From: Monocercomonoides exilis
Lineage: Eukaryota > Preaxostyla > Oxymonadida > Polymastigidae
Assembly: GCA_001643675.2 (NCBI GenBank)
Contig: LSRY02000068.1
Location: forward strand, 186,001-250,000
Direction of reading: 5' to 3'
DNA: 64,000 nt
The translations under genes were made by a program, and so were the position numbers. This document shows, piece after piece, positions 14,769 through 32,801 of the stretch (positions within the stretch are counted from its first letter, which is position 1; every line of letters begins with the position of its first letter). Under the pieces are notes generated by a model that was not told where the DNA came from, made no database searches, and saw nothing but the letters and a program-made list of their open reading frames with translations.

Positions 14769-17700
14769 AATCTATCAACATCAAGTGACTCGACCAAATG
14801 GACAAAGCAAGTCCTTCCTGGTGATACACTTTTCATTCCAATTGAGCACAGCTTCTCTCATCTGAGCGTCACTCCTATCCATGGATCGCTCTTTGAGGCT
14901 AAAGGGCATTTCACCCAATGGAGTGCCACTCCACCTGTACCAGTGACAAGTATGGACGAAGGTGCCTGCATAATGCTCCTTTCTTCAGCAAAAGGCCCTT
15001 CTGTTGTCAACCCGTCGTATTCGATCAACCAGGAAGAAGGAGACCAGACTGCTCATGTTGAGGACACTGTTCAACAGACAGTCACAGCAACTTTTGCTCT
15101 CTCTTCTCGTGTTCTTCCTTCGTCTTCTGTGAAAAACGCACTTTTGCACGAAACGGCTGCTGCATCCGACGACGAAAAGGAGATTGCAGAACCAAAGACT
15201 CCGGAGCAGCGAGAAGAGGAAATACGGCTTCAAAGAGAAGAAGACAACATGGAAGAAGAACAGGTAAGCGCAAAAATTGGGATGAATGACATGTCATTTG
15301 CGCCTCCGTTTGACGAGTTGGATCATCTTATCACACGAAATCAGTCGAAGGAGAAGTCTGTAAATGCCTCTTCGCCTTCTTCTGTGTTTCATGCAATCAG
15401 CCTCAAACCCCAATGCAATCCTGCTGATGGCACAAAAGATAAAGACAAGGAAAAAGGAAAAGGAAAGAAGCAAAAAGAAGAAACTGCAAACGCAAGACAA
15501 ATTCAACAATCGACTCCATTTGCTTCTCATTTCTTCAGCTCAGATGTCATTCAGATTATTCTATCTCCTCCTTTGGTTGTCACAAACACTCTTCCTCTAC
15601 AGATCGCATTCAAACTTCAAGAAAAAGAGATTTCTGTGCAAAAAGCCAAAAATAACTCTCAAAAGAAAAGAAGCACTCATAACGACACAGAAAGTCATAG
15701 TTCAAAGCAGGCAATAATTGAGCATCCACCTCATTTGATGTTTCCTGGCAGATTTCTACCATTTTATCATTTTGATCTTCAAAGAGAAATATCCGGAAGC
15801 ATCGCTTTTCCGCAGCTAAAGGCAAAGCAAGCAGAAGCAGCCGAGCTTTTGGCATCTGTTGGCACATCCAACAAGAATTCAGGAGAAACAGCATCAACTC
15901 CAAACTCCGAGAACAAAAATGGAAATATTGTATCAACAAATGCACCTGCAACATATCAGCCAATCTTCGCACCTCCTTCTGATCCGATCTTTGATCCTTC
16001 TTCAAACTCTTCCTCTTCTTCCACCAATTCATCTGATTCATCTTCATCTTCATCTTCATCTTCATCGACATCAAACACCGAAAACGAGAAGACGTTCTTT
16101 GTTTATCCAGAGCCTGAGGAATTCGATCTTATCAATGCCCAATATTCTCCTTCTGTTGTCCTCTTCAGTGGAGACGTGCCATCGCTTTATGTTCCATTGT
16201 CACCTGAAAGTTGTGAGGCAATTACTCGCATTGAGCTAAATGGAATGCATTTGCTGGTAAAGAACAGGTTCTATAGAAGTGGATCTCGAATTATCAAGTT
16301 TAATACTCCATTCTGGATCGTTAACAGAACCAATATTCCATTACTGTGCGTTCAGGAGAAGACGCCGCATGGAGACTATCTTTATGCACCTGGAAAATTG
16401 CCTTTTGTCCGCTCGCTTGTGAATCAAGAACGTATTCTGCGGCTGAAGAGCGAAGAGGAAGACAGAATTGCAGAAGATTTCTGGAGAAGCGAGAAAACGA
16501 GTGCAATTGCAGAGAAGCTTGCTGCTGAACCGAATGGAGAAGAGGACGAGAGAGGAGAATCATTCAGAGCTGATTATATGAGACAAGATCAGTCCGATGA
16601 AACAAACGGAAAAAATAAAAAAGAAATAGAAGAATCTACAGAACTACTCGGAAGAGCAAGAGCATTGGGAGCAAAAGTGAAGCCACTTCCTGCAGCAACG
16701 CTCCTTCCATTTACTTATTTGAATGACAAGCAGCAGTCTGAAATGCTGACCTCTTTTGCATTAGCTGAAACATGCGATCCATCCGATCCTTTCTTCAAAA
16801 GACGCGACCACAAACCAATCAAAACTCAGCCAATTTCGTTTGACAATCTGAATGGAACAAGTGAGATATCACTTAGACGCAAAGATGGCACTCAAACAGT
16901 CTTTTGCGTCACAACCCGAACGGCAGCTGCGCCATTTGACGAAGTTACAATTGTTTCACTTACGCCGCAGCTTGTTATTTCGTCAAGATACGAGAATTAC
17001 TCAATATGGATGAGAGAGTACCAGCCAGGTTCGGAGTCTTACAGAAGGGTATCCTTTGTCTCAGATGATCAAATGCCTGATTCCGCTAAAAGTCTTGTGT
17101 CGGATAAATCTTCTTCACCTTCCTCCTCCTCCTCCTCTTCTTCTTCTTCTTCAAGCGAAAGCAATCAGCTTTCTCTCTTTGAGCGTTATGCTCAGGTGGC
17201 GGCTGGTGATTCCAAGGCTTTGCTTCTTCTACCAAAATCTGCTCCACTTTCATTTGAATGGCCGAATCATTCGAAAGATTCGCTTGAAAAGAAGCTTGTG
17301 CAATTTGCACTGGTGACAGACATATTTAATGATCCGAACAGAGCCAACGAACTCAGAAGAGATGGCTCAGATGGACTCAATCCTTCCTCATCAGCAAGCT
17401 CAATGCCTTCAACTTGTGTTTCTTTTGAAGGGATTCCATTTTACAGCCCCAGACAACTTTTCTGGTCAGGCCCTGTTCCGCTTGATGCTGAAGGAGACCA
17501 TGCGCTGTTTATTGTCGATCCACAGCGAACAGACTATCCACACACACTGAACATCCACATCAGACACCATCCAGCCACGAAAGGACTGGAGGCAGTGTTG
17601 TCTCCTGAATCAATCTCTCTCGTGAACGCTGAAGAGGAAGGAGCGAGCAAAAAAGAGAAAAGTGATGCTCCATCAAATGGAAGAGGAGTTGACGATAAAA

Positions 17701-20700
17701 AGGACGAGAATGAAAATCTTATGAAACCACAACAGCGTCTTGAAACACGTTACGCAATCATCAACAAAACTGCGTTCCCGCTAACAGTTGTGCAATCCTG
17801 TTTGGCATCACTTCCTTCTGCAACTTTGGATGCTGTTGAAAACATTAACTTACGCGTCATTCCACAAAAACTCGAAAATGGCTTGACTTCTTGCGTTCTC
17901 CGTGTCCCTCCGTTCACAAGAGTACCCTTTGCGTGGTTTGACTGCTGTGAAAAGAAGGAGATTGTTGTGTACTTCACAGGAACAGAGGAGAAAAGAGAAT
18001 ATGCGTTTGGTGAAATGAAGGACTTTGGTGCCATTACTCTAACAAGACCACTTTCACAGGTTGCTCTTTTGCACGAAGACAAAAGGAAATCCATTCAAAC
18101 AACGTCATCTCCACAGACAGCTATGATGAAAAAACAGAGAGAAGACTTTATTACAGAACGAGTATATATTTCTGCCTTTCCAATCGGAATTTCGTTCGTG
18201 ATGTCTGCTTCTTACCACGAAAAAAGCGCAAAAACGTCTCAGTTTGAGCGCCTTGAAAGAGCAGAACGGAGGCAGCTGCAGCTGAGAGCAGCAGCAATCG
18301 CAGCCTCGATGAAAAAGTCTTTCAAGCGCAGAATTTTGGAACTCGAGCGAAAGAAGCTTCTGGAAGAGAAGGCAAAGGAAATGGAAGACAGTTCAGATGA
18401 CGATAGCGACGATAGCTCTGAAGATGAAAGCAATCAACGAATGAAAAATCTTAGTGAAGAACAGAAAGTGAATATAAAGAAAGAGCAAAATGCAGAAGCA
18501 CTTCCAAATGCTCCTGTAACAACGCTTATGACAGCTGCTGGAATCACAGATGATTCGCAAACTGCTCTAACAGAATCAACGAATTCAGCAGCATTTCTAG
18601 ACGACGCTGTTCAATCTCCACAAATCTTTGAAAGCAATGGAAAGAAATCTGAATTTATTAAAGAAGGAGAAGAGGCAAGTGATACAGAAGAAGAATATGA
18701 TGAAGATGATGAAGATGATGATGAACTGTATGCACCACTTTCACAGGTGAAGCCGATGCAAGTAATTCTTGGACTAGCTGGATTTGGATTCTCATTCAAC
18801 ACTTCTGGGTCGGTGGATCTTTTCCAGCCGAAGCGTCCTGAAGAGTTGATGTTCTTCTCGATGGGAAAGATTTCGCTGAGCTACGTGAATACTGTAAAGA
18901 CTATGTCTGTTGAAATGTCAATGAAGTCAATGCAACTGGATGATCAGAGCCTTTCTCCAGTGTATCCTGTTGTGATTGGAAGGGAGCAGGGCTCAACTGA
19001 TGGCAATCAGTCGAGTGAAATACAGGAGAAGATGAGAAAACGAGGTGGAAAAGAAAACGAAAGAAATCTGAAGCGAATGGAAAGCGGTGAAAGATCAAAG
19101 CAGATGCATAACAACATGGGAGACTCACAGCAGAATCCGATGATTTTCCTCACATTCATAACACAAAAAGGTGAGTCAAATATGATATTTGTGAAGATGT
19201 TCAGTATTCTCATCCAAACAATTGAAGTTGGCATTAACGAAGAATTCCTCCTTCGCGTGGCGTCATTTGTGAAGGACGAGATTCTGCCGATAACTTCTCT
19301 GATGAACAAGAAATCCTCTTCTTCTTCTTCTCTCTCTTCACGCCTTGTAACACAAGAAGAAGACCATCATATTGTTTCCGCCAACATTAACGACTGTCTG
19401 GCTACTCTTCGTCTTGGTCGCACCTTCTCCTCCACTCCTTTCCAGCCTTCAATCACTTCTCTGCTTGCTGTTCGTGCACAGACACAGCTGAACGAGACGA
19501 TGCCTCCGTCGCAGGTGAATGCTCAGTCAGCTGCAAAAAGATACATCTTTGGCGAGTTCGTCTTTTTGCAACCGATCCGCGTCTCTTTGTCTCTTTCTAT
19601 TAGTGATATCTCCCGCTTTGGATCTTTTGGCGTGTTCAAGCCACTTCTTGGCCTCTCCACATCTCTTTTCTCACTTGACCACGCCAACATCGATCTGAAT
19701 GCATTGTTTGTGATGAACCTGCATGGCGAAGTTAACGACATCGTCTCGCGCGTCAAGGGTCACTACATTGCCGAGGGAACGACTCAGATAATGAAGCTCC
19801 TTGGATCGCTGGAGCTGCTTGGAAATCCTCTTGGCTTCGTCTCCTCGCTTGGAACGGGAGTTGTGGGGATGTTCTATGAACCTGCAAAGGGAATAACGAA
19901 AGGACCAGGCGAATTCCTGAACGGGCTAAGGAAAGGAGGAACAAAGCTTATTCAGAACTCAGTGTTTGCGTTGTTTGGATCAGCAAGCAAGATCACAGGC
20001 ACTTTGTCGCGTGGAATTGCGCAGCTGTCGATGGACGATGAATACATCAGAGAAAGAAAGCAGCGTGCTGCACAAAGGAAACCAAAACATGTTCTTTCTG
20101 GAATAGCACAGGGATTTGTGGCGATGGGAGCAGGGATTGGAAAGGGGCTGGCAGGGATTGTTGTGCAGCCCATTAAAGGCGCACAGAAAGGAGGAGTGCT
20201 TGGATTCATGAAGGGAGTAGGGAAGGGTCTTGCTGGAGCGGTGGTACGTCCGACTGCCGGAGTGCTTGACTTGGCAACGATGACACTGAGTGGCATTCAG
20301 AACACAGGAAATCTTCTTGATGGAAGTAGCAGCGAAGGAGGAAGAGTACGACCTGTGCGAAATGTTCTGGCGAGCGGGCTTATAACGACATTTGATTGGG
20401 CAGCAAGCAAAGGATACGAATGTATGCTTCTCACCGGGTTTGTCAGTCCAAAAGAGGAGCTTGTTTTGTTTGCACCTCTCAGCGTTCACACAGCATCAGA
20501 GTTTCTTGCATCGACTTCTATTCTGGGAAAAGAAAATGATGCACTTGTTATCACAACACACAGGCTGTTTCACATCACAACTGGAACATCGTTTTTGTAC
20601 GATTTGAAGGCATCTGCTTCGTCTGGACCGTCCACTTCTCCCTCTGCTGCTGCGCGCAATTCATCTAATGAACAAGAATTTCATGTTGTCTCTTCTTCAC

Positions 20701-20924
20701 TCGCAAACGTTACAGTCGATTGGCAGGTTCTTTTCCCTAACATAATGTGCGTTCATCTAACTCCATTGGGTGACCTTACTAAAACCAATGGATTTAATAT
20801 AATGACGCTGAGAGTTAAAAGCCCCTCCACACTAAAGAGAGCAACTGTACAAGAAAAAGAATTTAAAATTCTAAATAGAGAAGCAGCCGAAGAGATTCGA
20901 AAAGAGTTAATTAAGCGCTCATAA
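3..20924 (+). CDS. VPS13: VPS13-family bridge-like lipid transfer protein, 5'-partial
   Basis: VPS13 proteins are rod-shaped lipid conduits at membrane contact sites. The frame is open from base 3 to TAA at 20922-20924 (about 6970 residues, no intron needed), and the N-terminal chorein start lies upstream of the window. Seen in order, counting from the Leu codon at 12: the post-chorein signature (LWRWAIGCAV, then WEGIKERRDDKNNYIALWK) at residues 1-43; the helix before GWMKRWFG near 150-190; a very long central rod broken by Ser-rich and Lys/Glu-rich tracts; VAB-type adaptor-binding repeats from about 4690 to 5980, with FWIVNRTNIPLL near 5436 and YAIINKTAFPLTV near 5916; the C-terminal signature (NSVFALFGSASKITG, MDDEYIRERKQ, GKGLAGAVVRPTAGVLDL) at about 6640-6760; and a final PH-like segment from about 6810. 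Known VPS13s are usually 3000-4500 residues, so this one is much enlarged. The family call is firm; the paralogue and organelle are not determinable. Confidence 0.95.
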
Positions 20925-21652
20925 ATATTACAAACATTCATTGAATTTTAAATGTTGTTTTATCTTTTCTTATGAAGTTAATGATTTTTCTGATTTTCAG
21001 GTTTTGAAGAACTTTTTTTTAACTATTGACTATTAAATGTTTTCCAGTCACACCATTTTTATGTTTGTTTTAAAAGTTAAAACTTTAAGATTTTTATATG
21101 TTTTGAATCTGTTGGTTGTATGTAGTTTGATGAGTTTTTTTTTCTTTTCGATTGATATTTTGATGCAAAATTTGCAAAAAATAAATAAAAGATTCTCCTT
21201 TGAAATGTTTTTGTTTTTTTATTTTTGAAAAAAAATCATTATGTTCTTTATCAGAATTAATAGTATTAAGACTTAAAAATCTTAAAAAAAAAAACCTAAA
21301 AATAAAAAATAAATTGTTTCATAAAAAAAATAAAAAATAAATAATAAAAAAATAAATTACTTTGATTTCAAAAAAAAAGCAAAGCCAATCATAACACTTG
21401 CAAAATGGTCAAAGCTGAAAAATAAAATGTATTTCTAAAATTTAACACGAATAAACATAATGAGAATTGAAAGGTTTTGTTTGAATTAAAATAACTTATT
21501 CAAATAAACAAAATTTATTCGGAATAAATAATTTTCATTGGAATAAACTGGTGTTATCTGGAATAAACTTTGGTTATTCGAATTATTATTTTTATTTCAA
21601 TAAAATTTTCTTATTCCAATTCCATCTAATGTTACATAAATGCAGTTTTTTT
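20925..21652. other. AT-rich spacer 3' of VPS13
   Basis: No convincing coding frame. The stretch is poly(A)/poly(T)-rich. From about 21500 to 21600 a short motif of the type GGAATAAACT recurs three to four times (near 21518, 21539, 21560 and in degenerate forms), which looks like a decayed short tandem repeat. Confidence 0.6.
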
Positions 21653-22168
21653 TTACGAAATTTCAGAAGCAACTTGAGTTGAAGTTATTGCTTGAGAAGA
21701 TGTTGTCGAGGTTGGGTATTCATATGTCATAAATAAAGAATTTTGCGATTTGTGATGATTGTCATCTCTAATAAAACCATATACACCAAAAACACCAGCA
21801 CACTTTTCAATTTTATGTTCAGACTTTAATTCTGGTATTTCCAGTAAAGCTTTTGTGCATTCAAGATATTGACCAAGCTCTAAAAGAAGAAGCATGGTTG
21901 ACCTTCCCTGTGAATGTAAAAACGTATGTAACACAAGTTCCAGGTGAGAGTCGTCGTCTTCCTCCACTTCAACAGCAGACGCAGTCCATCGAGATGTTAG
22001 GACATTTTCGTCATTCCTTGTTTCCATGCCTATCACCAAATGAGCATCCTTCTGTTGTATAACTTCAGACTGGAAAAATAAAGGTGTAGAAGCCATCATC
22101 GGAAGCTTTTTAAATCCGTGCCTTCGTAAAAATACATCAAAAGCACCACCCCAAGACTTCCTTGGGGC
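21653..22168 (-). CDS. Hypothetical ORF, possibly a gene fragment
   Basis: The open frame runs from about 22168 down to a stop at 21653. The first ATGs are at 22099 and 22096, but the frame stays open and protein-like above them, so the true start may be missing or in another exon. The product (about 148 aa from the ATG) is balanced in composition, with amphipathic helical segments (e.g. MLLLLELGQYLECTKALLEI) and an acidic patch (VEVEEDDDSHLELVL), and lacks the low-complexity look of shadow ORFs. I do not recognise the family. It could be a short real gene, the 3' exon of a larger gene, or the remnant of one. It lies on the same strand as the next two genes. Confidence 0.4.
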   Translation of the reverse strand, partial: APRKSWGGAFDVFLRRHGFKKLPMMASTPLFFQSEVIQQKDAHLVIGMETRNDENVLTSRWTASAVEVEEDDDSHLELVLHTFLHSQGRSTMLLLLELGQYLECTKALLEIPELKSEHKIEKCAGVFGVYGFIRDDNHHKSQNSLFMTYEYPTSTTSSQAITSTQVASEIS

Positions 22169-22838
22169 ATGTTAGATACACAATATCTGTTGACCTATTT
22201 CTTGATACTCTGAAAAATTGACTTGTGATGTGAGCTTTCTTCGGTTCCCTTGATATAATTCTCATATATTAAAAATTTTTTAATCTACAAAAGTATGCAA
22301 ACATTTCTTTTTCTTTTCAATTCCAGTTCTTGAATAAAATGTTTTTCTCAAATAAATCTCCCATAATCATATTTCATTTTTAATTAAATATGGTTATCAT
22401 CCAGTTCACTAAAATTGAGTACAAAAGATTTGAAAAGAATTTTAATATAAATAAGAAGTTTAATCCCGATTTCCCATTACAGAAGAAAACGAAACATTCT
22501 CATATTAAATTGATGCATTCTGTTACAGTTTGATTTTTGAACATTTATAAAATCGAATCTGAAAAAGTGAAAAATAAATTATGATTAGTTTTTTTTCATT
22601 TACTAACCATGAGTTATTCAATAAAGTGCATGCTCATTAGCGATGGAAAAAACAAAATAACAGCTGGATGAATGTGAAGTGATAATAAAAGCCAGATTGT
22701 CGATGTTAATATGCATATGGAAAGCATGAATTAAATTTTCAAAGAATGCATATAGATGAAAAAATATTTGTTTTAAAGATTCATCAAAATTTCGTAATGC
22801 ATGTGAGCAAGCATTTTCTAGCAATCAATAAGATTCAA
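22169..22838. other. AT-rich spacer, no feature seen
   Basis: No supported coding frame, RNA gene or long repeat on either strand. Downstream of a minus-strand gene that ends with TGA at 22839. Confidence 0.5.
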
Positions 22839-24157
22839 TCAGCACAATACAAAATAATCATTGGGACAAGTTGGGATATTTAAATAGTACTTATAATGAA
22901 TGAAATATCCACATAAACTTGTGAAAATATCTTTATATCCCATTTCCTCAAATATTTCGAAAATTTCTCTCTTTAACATCTTTAATTCAACAGCGTTGCT
23001 GTTTCTGTCTTCAATTTTGCAAAGCATAACAGATACATTATTAAAGAAACTAAGAAAAGTCACTGCCAACGTTCGATGCAATGTTTCTTGAATAAGTTCC
23101 TTAATAACGAAGTCAAAGACTCCACAGTGGAGTAAGTTTTTAATTGTTTTGGTAACTAACATTCTGCTGAATAACCTAATGCCATTCATTACAATTTCGG
23201 AAGATCTGCCATCAGCTGTTCTGCACAGCGTTAAGACGCATCCAACCAATTTTTCACGATCTTCTTTGCATAACTGACACGTATCAATGCAAAACCAAAT
23301 ATCTTCGATCCATTTTAGAATCTCAACAAATTCAGTAATTTCATTCATTTCATTTTCTTCTTTGCTCCAATTTGCACACCTCGAAAGCTCTTCCAATTCT
23401 TTCTCAGCTTCTCCCACAAAATGCAATTCATTCACTATCACTCCTTCCAAACTTCTTTCATTGGGAATTCTGTGGAGCAAAAATCTCAAGGCCGATTGAT
23501 AGGCAATTTGCGTCAGATTGTGATGTTCTTGATGATAATTGATGATTTCTGTAATCTTATTCAAATATAGTTCTTTATTCACATTCTGACATAAAAGAAT
23601 AAAAAAAAACAACAAATGTTCAAACATAAGGAAAGAAGGAAAGAAAATATTCAAACAAAACATTTGTCTATTTTGCTCAACGCTAATAAAGATATCTCCA
23701 CCTCTTTTTGCATTTCCTCACTTTCTTCTTTGCTCGTGAGAGTTTTTAAAATGCAAGAAACATAAATTGGAAGCAATTCATTCGGAATGTTTTGGTCACT
23801 TTTGTTCAAAAGAAGATAGCATTCACAAAGATCTTTGAGAACCTTCTTATTATCATCATCTTGTTTCTTTGCTTCACTGACTATCATCTTTTTAAGTTTT
23901 ATGTTCAAAGAAGATTTATCAATATTAACATTTGATGCCCTTCGCAATTCTTTGAAACATCCAACGCATTTTAATAGTGACAAGGCATTTTCAATTGTTA
24001 AATTCTTTTCTTCAATCATGTAGCATATCATCTCAAATACTCCCTTTGTGAATGCACATTTCAATTCTTCCCAATTCATCTCCTCCACTAATGCGTTCAT
24101 AATTTGGACTTCTTGCTTTTTTTCATCCCCAGTACAAAAATTCAGTTTTATGATCAT
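22839..24157 (-). CDS. Two-exon helical-repeat (ARM/HEAT-like) hypothetical protein
   Basis: Exon 1 is 24157-23657 and exon 2 is 23585-22839. A 71-nt intron (23656-23586) starts GTTTGA and ends TGTCAG, in phase 0; without it, exon 1 hits a stop at 23651. The joined product is 415 aa and ends with TGA. It is almost wholly alpha-helical, with repeated Leu/Ile/Cys-rich helices typical of ARM/HEAT solenoids (e.g. ENALSLLKCVGCFKEL, IVMNGIRLFSRMLV, NLLHCGVFDFVIKEL). No catalytic motif is visible. It has no signal peptide or clear membrane segment; the hydrophobic run upstream of exon 2 is intronic. It lies 457 bp downstream of, and parallel to, the pseudokinase-ARM gene. The start ATG is the first after an in-frame stop, though an upstream exon cannot be excluded. 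Function unknown. Confidence 0.7.
23586..23656 (-). other. Intron of the helical-repeat gene (GTTTGA donor)
   Basis: 71 nt, donor GTTTGA, acceptor TGTCAG, phase 0. Its removal joins two frames that otherwise overlap with a stop. The donor matches the GTTTG type used repeatedly in the neighbouring genes. Confidence 0.75.
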
Positions 24158-24614
24158 TTCTTCAAAGACATTTTAAACAACAACAGTTAAATAATCAAAA
24201 GAAATCTACAAAAGAATGCCTCTATATTTTTTGGCTAATGAAGTCTATTGTTACATTTCAATTGTTTATTTTTCAAAATTTTGATTATCAGGTTGCAAAA
24301 TGTTTATTTTGGAAATGATTCAAAGAAAATGCAATACAGAAAAAGAATAATACTTTTTCATTCTGAGCATAAGCAGATTTCTCTGACATTTAAATCTCTG
24401 TTGCTTCTTTGAATAACACGAAAAATTTAATTAACAATTATTAATCACTCATCAAATGAGGACAAATCATGAGGAATATTATCTGAAAAAAATGCAGAAA
24501 TAGAAACAAAATAAATACACATTTGATATAAACTGAAAATTTTTATTCTGTTATTTATTTGTATTTTTTAAAAATAAAACCATTACGAAAAAATAATAAT
24601 AATAATAATTGCTA
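24158..24614. other. AT-rich intergenic spacer
   Basis: Lies between two minus-strand genes: downstream of the kinase-ARM gene's stop and upstream of the helical-repeat gene's start. It should hold the terminator of one and the promoter of the other. A short (AAT)n run sits at about 24592-24610. No other feature is seen. Confidence 0.5.
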
Positions 24615-32460
<7,846 letters not shown>

Positions 32461-32801
32461 TGATCAATTTTTTCCAACAAATCTTTCTATCACACGAGTT
32501 ATCATTTAAAAAATGTTGATTCAATATCGAATTTTGTGAAAAATATTTTTTTGTCTGCTTTTTGATAATTTTTGTCACTTTTTTAACTTTTTAAGGAAAA
32601 TTGATATTTGATTCTCTAAAAAATAATTTTGAATCTAAATTTCAAATGTGTAATGGATTTAATAATTGTTGTGTTACAAAATCTGTAATAACGTCATTAT
32701 TTTTGTTCTTCAAAGATATGAAAAATTGATGGAAAGAAATTACCCATTTTAAAAATATTATTTAATGTAATGGATTTCGATTGATTTTTTCTTTGCATTC
32801 A
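32461..32801. promoter_or_regulatory. Divergent promoter region between the pseudokinase gene and SLX1
   Basis: 341 bp separates the start codon of the minus-strand kinase gene (32460) from that of SLX1 (32802). Both genes must be driven from here or from overlapping 5' leaders. The stretch is AT-rich with T-tracts. I see no unambiguous TATA box or initiator, so individual elements are not called. Confidence 0.6.

Noticed and set aside
3-20924. Numerous 60-200 aa ORFs antisense or out of frame to VPS13
   Set aside because: Shadows of a long biased coding frame; none shows an independent domain.
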